From DASYXW01 sp035934405 (GTDB lineage Bacteria > Acidobacteriota > Terriglobia > UBA7540), in NCBI GenBank assembly GCA_035934405.1, contig DASYXW010000089.1:62001-126000 (forward strand): a stretch of DNA of 64,000 nt, given 5' to 3'. Of the stretch, positions 1 through 8,537 are shown piece by piece. Position 1 is the stretch's first letter. Every line of letters begins with the position of its first letter. The notes under the pieces are model-generated. The model did not search any database. It was given only the letters and a program-made list of their open reading frames with translations, and was not told the origin of the DNA. The position numbers were made by a program, and so were the translations under genes.

Positions 1-227
1 TCGGGCGGGTAAGCGAACCGGTCACGGAAGAAGTCAAACCAGAGCGGATTCTCCCCCGAGCTGACGAGCCACTCCCGGAACGACCCGGCGTGCAGGCCCT
101 TTTTTATGGCGTTCCAGCGGACGCGATTCTTGCCGGCTGCGGTGCGCGGTCCGGTGGATTGGGCGGCATTGGCGCGATTGGCGGCCAGCCGGGCCGGGGT
201 CATGGTGGGCGATTTGCGTAACGACAT
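1..227 (-). CDS. Hypothetical protein, N-terminal part (paralog of the gene at 44587-45555)
   Basis: The reading frame starts at an ATG at 227 and runs off the left edge, so only about 75 residues are visible. It opens MSLRKSPTMTPARLAANRAN and continues with STGPRTAAGK. The same opening and core (MSLRKSP, AANRANAQ, STGPRTAAGK) occur in the protein at 44587-45555, so the two are clear paralogs. The block is basic and Asn/Ala-rich with a Gly-Pro-Arg-Thr turn, which would suit nucleic-acid binding, but I know no function for it. A good sigma70-like promoter lies just upstream. The Shine-Dalgarno is weak. The C-terminal part and stop are outside the window. Confidence 0.7.
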   Translation of the reverse strand, partial: MSLRKSPTMTPARLAANRANAAQSTGPRTAAGKNRVRWNAIKKGLHAGSFREWLVSSGENPLWFDFFRDRFAYPP

Positions 228-258
228 GGCCGTCTCTAATGAAACAGTACCTAGATTT

Positions 259-287
259 CTATAATATACCCAGTATAAGATTGTCAA
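259..287 (-). promoter_or_regulatory. Sigma70-like promoter for the truncated gene at 1-227
   Basis: Reading the minus strand, TTGACA (287-282) is followed after 15-17 nt by an AT-rich -10 region (TATTAT or TTATAG, 266-259). The implied start of transcription is near 252, about 25 nt before the ATG. The plus strand of the same stretch contains TATAAT (260-265), which could serve the pilin-like gene at 339, though no good -35 is seen for it. Confidence 0.5.
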
Positions 288-338
288 GAGTCTGGACCCG
301 AAGGCAGAAGTTCACAAACGGCCCAAGGGAGGTGAGAA

Positions 339-722
339 ATGAAATCTGCGGGAGCGATACTGGGGCTGGTGATCGCTCTGGCTATCGGATACTTCGTTTA
401 CAAGGCGGAGTTTGCCCGCGGCCCCGAGGGTGGGGCGCCGCCGCAAGAGCAAATTGATACGGCCGGCGTCACGAGTGACTTGGTGTCGATTGGCCAGGCC
501 GAACGGCTCTACCTCGCCGGCCACGGCAGCTACGCCACGCTTGACCAGTTGCAGCAGGACGGGGACATCACTTTTTCCGGCGCCAATCGGCGCGGCTACA
601 ACTACACGGCCGAAGTGGATGACGGCCAGCACTTCAAGGTAACCGCCGTTCCCACTGATCCTGCCAAGGCCGGCTGGCCCACGTTTACCGTGGACGAAAC
701 GATGCAGGTCACGCGGCAGTGA
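339..722 (+). CDS. Small membrane-anchored pseudopilin-like protein
   Basis: The protein has 127 residues. A hydrophobic helix at residues 4-21 is followed by a soluble domain containing SIGQAERLYLAGHGSYATLDQL, aromatic Gly-Tyr-Asn-Tyr and a final beta-rich stretch ending TFTVDETMQV. This layout, with SxxxAxxxY helix then GSYATLDQL, is typical of the C-terminal half of type IV pilin or GspG-like minor pilins. The usual prepilin-peptidase motif (G-FTLIE) is absent, so it is either processed by signal peptidase or stays as an N-terminally anchored protein. AAGGGAGGTGA lies just before the ATG. It resembles the pilin-like protein at 8538-9020. The functional assignment is inference. Confidence 0.65.
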   Translation: MKSAGAILGLVIALAIGYFVYKAEFARGPEGGAPPQEQIDTAGVTSDLVSIGQAERLYLAGHGSYATLDQLQQDGDITFSGANRRGYNYTAEVDDGQHFKVTAVPTDPAKAGWPTFTVDETMQVTRQ

Positions 723-773
723 CTTCAACGGGGCGGTGACTCAGTTTGATGTTTCATGACATTGCCCTCTGAA

Positions 774-799
774 GTCATCCCCGCGACAGCGGGAATGAC
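774..799. repeat. Palindromic intergenic hairpin (GTCAT-CCCGC type)
   Basis: GTCATCCCCGC (774-784) and GCGGGAATGAC (789-799) form an 11-bp stem with one mismatch around a GACA loop. It belongs to the widely distributed CGTCATTCCCGCGAAAGCGG-like intergenic palindromes. A related pair of arms occurs at 33657-33737. Its position after the stop of the gene at 339-722 would let it act as a terminator, although no T-run follows. Confidence 0.6.
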
Positions 800-815
800 G
801 GTAAAGAGAGTTGAT

Positions 816-843
816 TTGACTCGGGCCGTGCGCTTGCTACAAT
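816..843 (+). promoter_or_regulatory. Sigma70-like promoter for the gene at 868
   Basis: TTGACT (816-821), a 16-nt spacer and TACAAT (838-843). The predicted start near 850 leaves a leader of about 18 nt containing AAGGTG (855-860), 7 nt from the GTG start codon. Confidence 0.55.
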
Positions 844-867
844 AAGAACGTGGCAAGGTGACGGCCC

Positions 868-1722
868 GTGGCGACGAGGTTCCGGCGTTTCACTCTTACT
901 CTGGTTCGTCCTCTCTTCCTCGCTGTATTTTGCCTCTTATCGGTCGTGACTCCCGCGTTGGCGCGGAAGGCCGGCCCTTCCAACCTGCCGAGCCCTTCCG
1001 ACAATCCTTCCAACAATCCTCCCAATAACAGCAATCGAAACGGCCGCCTGAACACGCAGGGCCAGATCGAGCTGATCCGCGGTCTTTCGAGCGAAATTGC
1101 GGTGGCCAAGGTTGCGCTACCGCGGGGCAAGCACGGCATCTACCTCGATTCGAGCGGACGAGTGGACGAAACGAAGGCACGCCAGGAGATGAAGCAGAAC
1201 GGCGCCGCCATTACCCCCGGCACCCCGGTGAACATCACCAAGCTCGCCTTCAAGTCCGATGCCCTGGTGTTTGAAATCAACGGCGGCGGCAAGCGCAGCA
1301 GGAAGTGGTATCAGCGGATCGAAATCGGCATGGGGAACTCCACCGCGCCCATTGGGGCACAGCCTCCCGTGCTGGCTTACGGCTCTTGGATCACACTGAA
1401 GTTCCCGGGCAAGGTGCCGAGCCTGACGGTGCAGAAGACGAAGCAGCTTCTGGCCGCCGTGCTGGATTTTGAGCGCCACGCGCCCACCGTTCTCTATTCG
1501 CCTTCCATCCCAGCAAAGTTCAAGGAGGCGATCAAGAAACACCAGGTGGTGACCGGGATGGACACCGACGCCGTGCTTTCGGCCAAAGGCCCGCCGGACC
1601 GCAAGGTGCGCACCGATCAACCTGACGGCAGTGAGAAAGAGGACTGGATTTACGGCACCCCGCCTCACGTCCTATTCGTGACCTTTGACGGCGATACCGT
1701 GGTCAACGTCCACCAGTACTGA
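868..1722 (+). CDS. Secreted hypothetical protein with BamE/SmpA-like C-terminus
   Basis: The GTG-started protein has 284 residues. Residues 1-33 are a Sec signal peptide (Arg-rich start, hydrophobic LFLAVFCLLSVV, ending PALA-RK). A Pro/Asn/Ser-rich linker follows. The middle holds an all-beta domain of unknown type (about 65-220). The last 50 residues (GMDTDAVLSAKGPPDRKVR, then EDWIYG and VLFVTFDGDTVVNV) match the pattern of small BamE/OmlA-like repeats, in which a helix with the Gly-x-Pro turn leads to a strand ending in a hydrophobic valine run. It is likely periplasmic or outer-membrane associated. Its stop codon abuts that of the convergent GH35 gene with no spacer. No enzymatic motif is seen. 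Confidence 0.7.
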   Translation: MATRFRRFTLTLVRPLFLAVFCLLSVVTPALARKAGPSNLPSPSDNPSNNPPNNSNRNGRLNTQGQIELIRGLSSEIAVAKVALPRGKHGIYLDSSGRVDETKARQEMKQNGAAITPGTPVNITKLAFKSDALVFEINGGGKRSRKWYQRIEIGMGNSTAPIGAQPPVLAYGSWITLKFPGKVPSLTVQKTKQLLAAVLDFERHAPTVLYSPSIPAKFKEAIKKHQVVTGMDTDAVLSAKGPPDRKVRTDQPDGSEKEDWIYGTPPHVLFVTFDGDTVVNVHQY

Positions 1723-4521
1723 TCACCACTCAAACTCAACCCTCGCGCGATAGGTGGCAAACTCGGCGTAGGGCGAGATGCGGAGCTTACGTATGGGACG
1801 CGCGTCGTCGCAGTAGGCGAGAACGGCGGTGAGCACGTTCGCCTGCTTCGCATCGAAGACCAGGTAAGGCTCCGGCAGGTAAAAGTCCCTCTGCGGACCG
1901 ACGGTCGCGTAGCGCCCCACGAATTTCCCGTTGAGGTAGAGCAGCGCGTCGCGGTCTGCCTCGAACGTAACTTTCCACTGTACTGACCATTCTTCGGGTA
2001 GCTTCTCCAAACGGAATTCGGCGCGACACCACGTGAAGGACGGGATGATTTCCGCCGAGCCTGCCGGACCGGCGGATTGCCCCAGGGAGGCCGCCCGCCA
2101 GGCGCCAGCGGGGAAGTCCGCAGCCAGCTCGCGCCTTCTCTGGAGCTGCCAGGATGGGATGGGCGTGGCGGATGGAGCGTCCGAACCATAGCGCGCCGAC
2201 TCGATGCCTTTCAGCTCGCCAATCTGATCGCCGAAGTTCGGGTTGCCGAAAAGCTCGTAGGCGATTTCAAGCGTGTTCACTCCGCTGCGTGCGTAAGCGG
2301 CCAGCGGAAAGTCCACCTGCTTTTGGGCGCTTGACGCCTCCGCCACCAGCTTGCCGTTGAGGAACACTTTCTTGCCATCATCCGCGAACGCGGATATGAA
2401 CATCCTGGGTTCGCCGCTGTAGGTGAACTGAGCGCGATACTTCACGTAGCCGTAGGGGAGGGCCCCCAGGTCTTCGAGGGCGCGCGCGGGCGTGGTGAGC
2501 CAATCGCCTGAGCTCGGGTCAAATCGCTCGACCGCAATTTCAACTTGATCGAGAGCGATCGGCTGGGCGGGTAACGGCGGAGCGGCGACGCTGAGGCGGG
2601 CGGTGAGCCAATGCTTGTCGTATTGGAAATCCGTCAGCAGGCGGTTCACATAGCACTTGACGGGCAGCGGCGGCAGAAGCGCAGCAACCTCGTGCGAGCC
2701 GGGAGCAAAATCCAGGTCGGCCCAGGCACTGTTCTTATAGGAGCCGTCGTCCGCCATCAAGGCGCAGTCGGTGATGAACGGGGACAAAATGTGCGGATCA
2801 TCGGGCTGGCCCTGCGGCACCACAGTCGGCGGGAAGCTCGCGGTCCAGGTTCGCAAGGCGCGATCGCGAGGGAGAACAACGATCTGCAAGTGGCCGTTGA
2901 AGAGGAGCATCTTCGCGGCTTTTTCAACGCGCAGCCCAACGACGACCGACTCATACTCCGGATCCCAGTACTGATAGACGGCATCGCCCTCGACGTGCGG
3001 CTCTTCTTCGGTGGCGAGCGAGATTTCGACGAGGCGGCCGGGGTCGTCGTAGACCACGAGGTACGGACGGCCGCAGTCGCCGTGGCCGAGCACTTCGGCG
3101 GTGGAGTAGCGAAGGTGTCCGCCGGTGATGGGAATCTGCACCGGAAGCATTTTCATTTCGCGCGCGCCGAGCGCCAATTCGCCTTCGCGCGGCGCGGTAA
3201 TGATGCGGTGCGTGGGACTATTGGGGTCAGGAAAACTTACCTTGTAACGCTGTTCGGCGTTGGCGTTTTCGCGCACCAGGACGACGGCGGTCTTGCCGGT
3301 CTGGCGCTGGGTGACGCTGACGTGGTTGTTGGTGGAGCGCGCCCCTTCGACTGCCTCCGCCCGTACCAGCACGCCGCCGAGCAGCCGCAATGATGCTCCG
3401 ACGCCGCGAGCGGCATAGTACTTGTCCCAGAGGCCGCCCGGCTCGCGCACCGGCGCCGCGTAGTCGTAGGTGGTGGTCAGCGTCTTGGCAGCCCAATCGA
3501 AATTGGTGCCGCCGAAGCCCATGTAATAACTGAAGAAGGTCGCGCCCTGCTCGATGGCGGTCTTCGAAAGCATGTTGAGCTGCGCCGCGTCCACGCCCTG
3601 CTGATCGACCGAGAGCTTGCCGCCGATTTCGCTGAACCAGCCGCCTTGCAGCTCCACCACGCCGACGGGCGACGCCGGCTGCTCCTTGCGGAGCTTCTCG
3701 AGACCAGGGACGACTTCCTGCACGATTTTCCAGCGCGGATAAAAGTTACAAAAATCGGCGATGCGCGCCATGTCGGGGTCCGTGCGCTCGCGGACCTGCT
3801 TGGTCCAGCAGGTGATGAGCGGGACGTCAATCCCCGCGTCCCATGCCATGCGCGCGAGAGCGCGGATATACTGGCGCTTGGCGGCGTCACCGAGCGTCCA
3901 GTAGTCGTATTCGTTTTCAATCTGCATCAGGATGATCGGGCCGCTGTGCGTCACCAGGTGCCGCTCAATCACGGGCAACACTTCGCCGAACCAGTGCTGC
4001 GATGTCCTGATACTCTGGGGGTGGTTGGAGCGCAACGGAAAGCGCTCGGCGATGACCCAGTGTGGGAATCCGCCGGCATCCCACTCGGCGCAGACGTAAG
4101 GGCCGGGCCGAACGATCATCCAGAAGTCCATCTTGCCTGCGAGGGTCACGAACTCTTCGAATTCGCTCAGGTCGGCGTGGCCTTCCTCGCGCTCGTGGTA
4201 GTTCCAAAAGACGTAGGTTTCGATGGTATTGAATCCGGCGCGCTGCAGCTTCACCAGGCGGTCCCGCCAGAGTTCCCGAGGGCAGCGGGGATAATGGAAC
4301 GCGGCGCTGAAGATGAACGCGTCGCGGTCGTTGATGGTGAAGCATTGCGAGTCGTAACGGATAAAATGCGGTTGCGGAAATTGCTCCTCGCCGGTCGCCG
4401 CTAAGGGCGGACCGGGCAGCAGAACGGGCGACTCCAGCGCCGCCCCGCGGAGGCCGGTAAGCCTGGCCACGAGCGGCGCGGTCAGGGTGGACTCCAGAAA
4501 TTGTCGGCGCGTTCGTTTCAT
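1723..4521 (-). CDS. Exported glycoside hydrolase family 35 beta-galactosidase
   Basis: The protein has 932 residues. The N-terminus MKRTRRQFLEST followed by a hydrophobic stretch is a Tat-type signal, pointing to the periplasm. The catalytic TIM barrel covers about residues 50-380. GH35 hallmarks are FHYPRCPRELWRDRL (75-89), GFNTIETYVFWNYHE (96-110) and RPGPYVCAEWDAGGFPHW (138-155). IENEY supplies the acid/base Glu204, and VELQGGWF supplies the nucleophile Glu290. The long C-terminal part consists of beta-sandwich domains, one of which (about 680-760, with FISAFADDGKKVFLNGKLV) looks like a carbohydrate-binding jelly roll. The expected substrate is beta-galactosides of plant or microbial polysaccharide. 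It is divergent from the VPS10-like gene. The leader is very short and has no clear Shine-Dalgarno. Confidence 0.93.
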   Translation of the reverse strand: MKRTRRQFLESTLTAPLVARLTGLRGAALESPVLLPGPPLAATGEEQFPQPHFIRYDSQCFTINDRDAFIFSAAFHYPRCPRELWRDRLVKLQRAGFNTIETYVFWNYHEREEGHADLSEFEEFVTLAGKMDFWMIVRPGPYVCAEWDAGGFPHWVIAERFPLRSNHPQSIRTSQHWFGEVLPVIERHLVTHSGPIILMQIENEYDYWTLGDAAKRQYIRALARMAWDAGIDVPLITCWTKQVRERTDPDMARIADFCNFYPRWKIVQEVVPGLEKLRKEQPASPVGVVELQGGWFSEIGGKLSVDQQGVDAAQLNMLSKTAIEQGATFFSYYMGFGGTNFDWAAKTLTTTYDYAAPVREPGGLWDKYYAARGVGASLRLLGGVLVRAEAVEGARSTNNHVSVTQRQTGKTAVVLVRENANAEQRYKVSFPDPNSPTHRIITAPREGELALGAREMKMLPVQIPITGGHLRYSTAEVLGHGDCGRPYLVVYDDPGRLVEISLATEEEPHVEGDAVYQYWDPEYESVVVGLRVEKAAKMLLFNGHLQIVVLPRDRALRTWTASFPPTVVPQGQPDDPHILSPFITDCALMADDGSYKNSAWADLDFAPGSHEVAALLPPLPVKCYVNRLLTDFQYDKHWLTARLSVAAPPLPAQPIALDQVEIAVERFDPSSGDWLTTPARALEDLGALPYGYVKYRAQFTYSGEPRMFISAFADDGKKVFLNGKLVAEASSAQKQVDFPLAAYARSGVNTLEIAYELFGNPNFGDQIGELKGIESARYGSDAPSATPIPSWQLQRRRELAADFPAGAWRAASLGQSAGPAGSAEIIPSFTWCRAEFRLEKLPEEWSVQWKVTFEADRDALLYLNGKFVGRYATVGPQRDFYLPEPYLVFDAKQANVLTAVLAYCDDARPIRKLRISPYAEFATYRARVEFEW

Positions 4522-4534
4522 GGCGGCAATCTGA

Positions 4535-4565
4535 TAGTATTAGCAGCCGGTGACGCAAAATTCAA
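4535..4565. promoter_or_regulatory. Overlapping divergent promoters of the GH35 and VPS10-like genes
   Basis: Minus strand: TTGAAT (4565-4560), 17 nt, TAATAC (4542-4537), giving a start only about 9 nt before the GH35 ATG. Plus strand: TAGTAT (4535-4540) is the best -10 for the VPS10-like gene, with a poor -35. The two -10 boxes share the near-palindrome TAGTATTA, so polymerase binding in one direction should exclude the other. Confidence 0.5.
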
Positions 4566-4580
4566 CGACGGGAGTTTGCG

Positions 4581-7500
4581 ATGAAGAAAACAGTTTCATT
4601 CTGCGCTGCGGTTATCGCGATGGCGGTGGCCCTGCTTGCCTCGTATAGCGCGCTTCGCGCCCAGGAGACGCCTCAGGAGTCGGGCCCAGACTCGACTGAC
4701 GTTCTGAAGAACCTCAAGTTTCGCAACCTCGGTCCCGCCGCGGCGGGCGGACGCGTCACGGCCGTCGTGGGAGTCCCCGGCGATCCGAACGTCTATTATG
4801 CGGGAGCGGCGGCGGGCGGCGTGTTCAAGTCTACGGACGGCGGAACGACGTGGACCGCCGTGTTCAAGAAAGAAGCCACCGCCTCGATTGGCGACGTGGC
4901 GCTCGCGCCCTCCAATCCCAATTTCGTTTGGGTGGGAACGGGCGAGGCGAACATCCGCAACGACATCACCGACGGCGCCGGCGTCTATTTTTCCTCGGAC
5001 GCCGGGCACTCCTGGAAGTTCATGGGACTGCGCGACGCCGGCCAGATTTCGCGCGTCATTGTGGACCCCGCCGACCCCAATGTGGTGTTCGTGGGCGTTC
5101 TCGGGCACGCCTGGGCGCCCAACACCGAGCGCGGCGTGTTCCGCACGACCGATGGCGGCAAGACCTGGAAAAAGGTCCTCTACGTCGACGATTCCACCGG
5201 CGTCGCCTCGCTGGCCATCGAGCCCGGCAACGCGCACGTGCTCTACGCTGCGATGTGGCACGTGCGCCGTTATCCCTGGACGCTGGTAGATGGCGGGGAT
5301 TCGAGCGGCATTTACCGCTCCACCGACGGCGGGGACACGTGGAAGAAGCTCACGGAAGGTCTGCCGGAAGCGCCCCTCGGCCGCATCGCGCTTGCCGTCG
5401 CGCCCAGCAATCCGCACCACCTGTACGCTCTGATCGCGGCCAGGAAGGGAATGCTGTGGCAGTCGCTCGACATGGGCGATCACTGGAGCGCGGTCTCCGA
5501 CAACCACGCGCTTGACGTGCGCCCCTTCTATTTTTCGCGCTTGGAAGTCTCGCCCGATGATGAGAACAAAATCTACTTCCTCTCCTTCGATCTGATGGAA
5601 TCGACAGATGGCGGTAAGACGGCGCGCGTGGCCGACCATGGCGTCCACCCGGACCATCACGCCATCTGGATTGACCCCAAGGACCCCAGCCGGATCATTC
5701 AAGGAAACGACGGCGGCGTGTTCCTTTCGCTCAATGGCGCCAAATCCTGGCGGTTTCTCGACGGCCTGCCCATCGAACAGTTTTATCAGGTCGCCGCGGA
5801 CTCGAACTCGCCGTACACCCTGTGCGGCGGCCTGCAGGACAACAACGCTTGGTGCGGCCCTTCGAGCAACCTGGGACGGCGCGGCGTGGCCAATGCCGAC
5901 TGGTACACGGTGGCGGGCGGCGACGGGGAATACGCGGTGCCCGCCCCGAGCGACCCCAATATCGTCTATGCCGATTCGCAGGACGGCTTCGTTCACCGGC
6001 TTGACCGGCGAACCCACCTCGCGCACTTCGCGCGCCCCTACCTCGAAACGGTCGAAGAAACCGCGCCCTCGGATCTGAAGTACCGCTTCAACTGGACCAC
6101 GCCGATCGCCGTTTCTCCCACGGATGCCAACGAGGTGTACCTGGGTGGTAACGTCGTCTTCAAGTCCACCGATGGTGGCCGCAACTGGACTGCAATCAGC
6201 CCTGACCTCACGCGCAACGACAAGAGCAAGCAGGTGAACTCGGGCGGCCCGGTGCAGTACGATCTCAGCGGCGCCGAATCCTACGACACCATCCTCTGCA
6301 TCACCCTCGCTCCGACCGACGCCAAAGTGATCTGGGTGGGAACCGACGACGGACTCGTGCAGGTCACGCGCGACGGCGGCAATCACTGGACGAACGTCGC
6401 CGTGAAAGTGCGCGGCGCGCCTCAGTGGGCTCGCGTCTATCAGATCGGGGTCTCGCCTTTCGACGCCGGCACGGCTTACGTCTCTTTCGACGCTCACATG
6501 CTCGGCGACCGCCACGCCTACGTTTACAAGACCGGCGATTACGGCCGATCGTGGACCAAGATTTCGGCCGGGCTCCCCGAAGCGCCGGTGTATGTGGTCC
6601 GCGAAGACCCCAACCAGCGTGGTTTCCTCGCGCTCGGCAACGACACCGGGCTCTTCTACTCAGCGGACGCAGGCGCAAGCTGGAAGCCGCTCAAAGCCAA
6701 TTTTCCCACCGTCCCCGTGTGGGATCTCACGTTTGTGAAGAGCCGCCATGACCTGGCCGTCGCCACACACGGACGCGGGCTCTTCGTGCTCGATGATATC
6801 CGGCCGGTGGAGAGGCTGAGCGGGCAGGTGGAAGCGGCCGACTTCCGTCTGCTCGCGAGCGCGCCGGGCACACTCTTCCATCACTGGGAGACCGACGAAG
6901 GCCAGCGCGTGGGCTACTCGGCACTCAACGCGCCCGAGGGTGCGGTGATTGACTACTTCCTGAAATCCAAGCTGGAGGCAACGCCGGAGGAGAAGAAGGA
7001 TCACGAAACGCCCGTGAAGATCGTCATCACGGACGCCAGCGGCCGTCCGCTTGCCACCCACTACGGTCCCTCGCTCGCCGGCGTCAACCGCTTTGTATGG
7101 GATCTTCATTACGAGGGAGTGCGGCGCCTCGCTTCCGAGATTCCACCTGGCCCGTCGCCGCCCGGCGCTCCGCCTGAAGCGCGATTCTTCACCCGTGGTC
7201 CCTCGGTGCTCCCGGGCGAGTATCACGTCGCGGTCACCGTAAAGGGCCACACGGAGCAAACCACGGTTGCGGTCGAGGCGGACCCTAATCTGCACCTCGA
7301 CCTCGCCGATCTCCGCGCCCAGACCGAAGCGGCGCTCGATGCTCGCAGCCAGGTGAGCGCGCTTAACGAAATGATCGGGCGCATTGACGGCATGGAGCAG
7401 CAGATCGCGGCGTTCCAAAAGACCGTCCAAGCCGAGAGTGACCTGAAAGCCAAGTACGCCCCGGTCCTCGACCAGGCCCGTAGCCTCGACGGGAAGCTGA

Positions 7501-7817
7501 AAAAGCTCAAAGCAACGGTTTATGACCCCAACATCCAGCACAATGTGCCCGAGGACAGCATTCACGCTTTGGCTTCGTTCCATGACCAGCTCGAAGGCAT
7601 GGCCGGACGCCTCGCCGGCGCCTACGACGAGCCTCCGAACGCTCTCATTAAAGCCAGAATGGCCGAGATCAAGCGGCAATTGGACAAGCACTTGGCAGCG
7701 TTCAACGAGCTGCTGAAAACCGACGTGGCCGCATTCAACAACGCGGCCTACTCGGCGGGCGCGCCGACGCTTTTTGCCGGCGGCGCGGTGGAGGTGAAAC
7801 CGGCCGCGGGCGAGTGA
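4581..7817 (+). CDS. Secreted VPS10/sortilin-type Asp-box beta-propeller protein
   Basis: The protein has 1078 residues and a Sec signal peptide (residues 1-28, ending LRAQE). At least nine Asp-box motifs of the form S/T-x-D-x-G-x-x-W are visible, for example KSTDGGTTW, RTTDGGKTW, RSTDGGDTW, KSTDGGRNW, KTGDYGRSW and YSADAGASW. These mark the blades of one or two BNR/VPS10-like propellers over about residues 45-740. A beta domain (about 745-900) and a helical, partly coiled-coil tail (about 905-1050) follow. Such proteins are common and often multi-copy in Acidobacteria and Bacteroidetes; some bind or process peptides or glycans, but no catalytic activity can be read here. The ATG is chosen because GACGGGAG precedes it by a suitable distance. 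Confidence 0.88.
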   Translation: MKKTVSFCAAVIAMAVALLASYSALRAQETPQESGPDSTDVLKNLKFRNLGPAAAGGRVTAVVGVPGDPNVYYAGAAAGGVFKSTDGGTTWTAVFKKEATASIGDVALAPSNPNFVWVGTGEANIRNDITDGAGVYFSSDAGHSWKFMGLRDAGQISRVIVDPADPNVVFVGVLGHAWAPNTERGVFRTTDGGKTWKKVLYVDDSTGVASLAIEPGNAHVLYAAMWHVRRYPWTLVDGGDSSGIYRSTDGGDTWKKLTEGLPEAPLGRIALAVAPSNPHHLYALIAARKGMLWQSLDMGDHWSAVSDNHALDVRPFYFSRLEVSPDDENKIYFLSFDLMESTDGGKTARVADHGVHPDHHAIWIDPKDPSRIIQGNDGGVFLSLNGAKSWRFLDGLPIEQFYQVAADSNSPYTLCGGLQDNNAWCGPSSNLGRRGVANADWYTVAGGDGEYAVPAPSDPNIVYADSQDGFVHRLDRRTHLAHFARPYLETVEETAPSDLKYRFNWTTPIAVSPTDANEVYLGGNVVFKSTDGGRNWTAISPDLTRNDKSKQVNSGGPVQYDLSGAESYDTILCITLAPTDAKVIWVGTDDGLVQVTRDGGNHWTNVAVKVRGAPQWARVYQIGVSPFDAGTAYVSFDAHMLGDRHAYVYKTGDYGRSWTKISAGLPEAPVYVVREDPNQRGFLALGNDTGLFYSADAGASWKPLKANFPTVPVWDLTFVKSRHDLAVATHGRGLFVLDDIRPVERLSGQVEAADFRLLASAPGTLFHHWETDEGQRVGYSALNAPEGAVIDYFLKSKLEATPEEKKDHETPVKIVITDASGRPLATHYGPSLAGVNRFVWDLHYEGVRRLASEIPPGPSPPGAPPEARFFTRGPSVLPGEYHVAVTVKGHTEQTTVAVEADPNLHLDLADLRAQTEAALDARSQVSALNEMIGRIDGMEQQIAAFQKTVQAESDLKAKYAPVLDQARSLDGKLKKLKATVYDPNIQHNVPEDSIHALASFHDQLEGMAGRLAGAYDEPPNALIKARMAEIKRQLDKHLAAFNELLKTDVAAFNNAAYSAGAPTLFAGGAVEVKPAAGE

Positions 7818-7845
7818 CCCGCCTCATTCATCGCGAAAATAGTGC

Positions 7846-7875
7846 TTGACAGCCTTCCGCGAGTTTAGTTATAGT
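7846..7875 (+). promoter_or_regulatory. Sigma70-like promoter for the PilZ gene
   Basis: TTGACA (7846-7851), an 18-nt spacer and TATAGT (7870-7875). The predicted start is near 7882, about 38 nt before the ATG. It lies within the 100-nt gap after the VPS10-like gene, so the PilZ gene is probably transcribed on its own. Confidence 0.6.
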
Positions 7876-7919
7876 ATTGCTAATTACTGGCAAGTACGAA
7901 CTGCAGTGGGAGGTTGGTG

Positions 7920-8228
7920 ATGACCCTGACGTTCACGGAAGCCCGGCACTGGGACCGAATCCCGGTGGAGATTCCCGTTACCGTGCTCTTGAAATCCGAC
8001 CCCTGCAATGTGGCTCACCAGGCGCACACGCTCGATCTTTCGTGGAGCGGCGCCCGGCTTCGCAGCAACGGAATCGCGCTGACGCACGGCCAAGTGCTCG
8101 ACTTGGTGATGGCCAAAGGTGAAACCATGCTGCGAAAACTGGCCCGCGTGGTGTGGGTAGGCGAGTCTGAGCCAGGCGAGGCCGTTGAGGCGGGGGTTAA
8201 GTTTGTGCATCCCGTCGCCGAGGCTTAG
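7920..8228 (+). CDS. Single-domain PilZ protein (cyclic-di-GMP receptor candidate)
   Basis: The ATG at 7920 is preferred over upstream TTG/GTG codons because GGGAGG (7908-7913) lies 6 nt before it; this gives 102 residues. The protein is one PilZ domain: an N-terminal RHWDR basic box (R-x3-R), RIPVEIPVTV as the first strand, then LDLSWSGARL containing the D-x-S-x-x-G signature, and a final strand GVKFVHP. Both cyclic-di-GMP contact motifs are therefore present. It probably acts as a small cytoplasmic receptor or adaptor. The pilin-like gene at 8538 follows on the same strand after 309 nt, which hints at a link with pili or secretion, but that link is inference. Confidence 0.85.
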   Translation: MTLTFTEARHWDRIPVEIPVTVLLKSDPCNVAHQAHTLDLSWSGARLRSNGIALTHGQVLDLVMAKGETMLRKLARVVWVGESEPGEAVEAGVKFVHPVAEA

Positions 8229-8350
8229 CGTCACGGCAATGCCGCCGTTGGCCGTCGCTGGCGAACCATCGCCGGCCGCACGTCGGTGAGTCCACGCCAA
8301 CCGTCCATCTTAAGACGCTTGCTATTAGCTTTCCATTGACTTTACAAACT

Positions 8351-8438
8351 AGCTCCGGCTCGGCCAGAATGGCAGGGATGGGCTTACCGGCGGGGCAGTC
8401 TGCGGCCCCGTGCCGAGTCCGGCTTTACCGGCGAAGCT
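8351..8438 (+). other. Candidate structured RNA element between the PilZ and pilin-like genes
   Basis: The 309-nt spacer 8229-8537 has no gene. CCGG-CTCGGC (8355-8364) can pair with GCCGAG-T-CCGG (8412-8422), 10 bp with one bulged base, enclosing a GGGGC/GCCCC hairpin (8392-8407). The 3' strand of the outer stem can instead fold locally with CCGG at 8428-8431, and AGCT at 8351-8354 matches AGCT at 8435-8438. It does not match the riboswitch classes I remember, including the GEMM cyclic-di-GMP motifs. Confidence 0.3.
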
Positions 8439-8537
8439 GAAAGGGCTAGGCGCGGGGGGCGATTCGGGTTAAAATCTTATGCTGCGATCCGTGAAGTCGA
8501 GTTCATCGATATTCGCAATCATGGTTAGGAGGAACAG

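Noticed and set aside
4596..6515. Long minus-strand reading frame inside the VPS10-like gene
   Set aside because: It is a GC-rich antisense frame opposite a well-supported coding frame with many Asp-box motifs, and its composition shows no domain.
8351..8460. GEMM-type cyclic-di-GMP riboswitch
   Set aside because: The conserved GGGCAAACC and ACGCAAAGCC segments and the GAAA tetraloop are missing.
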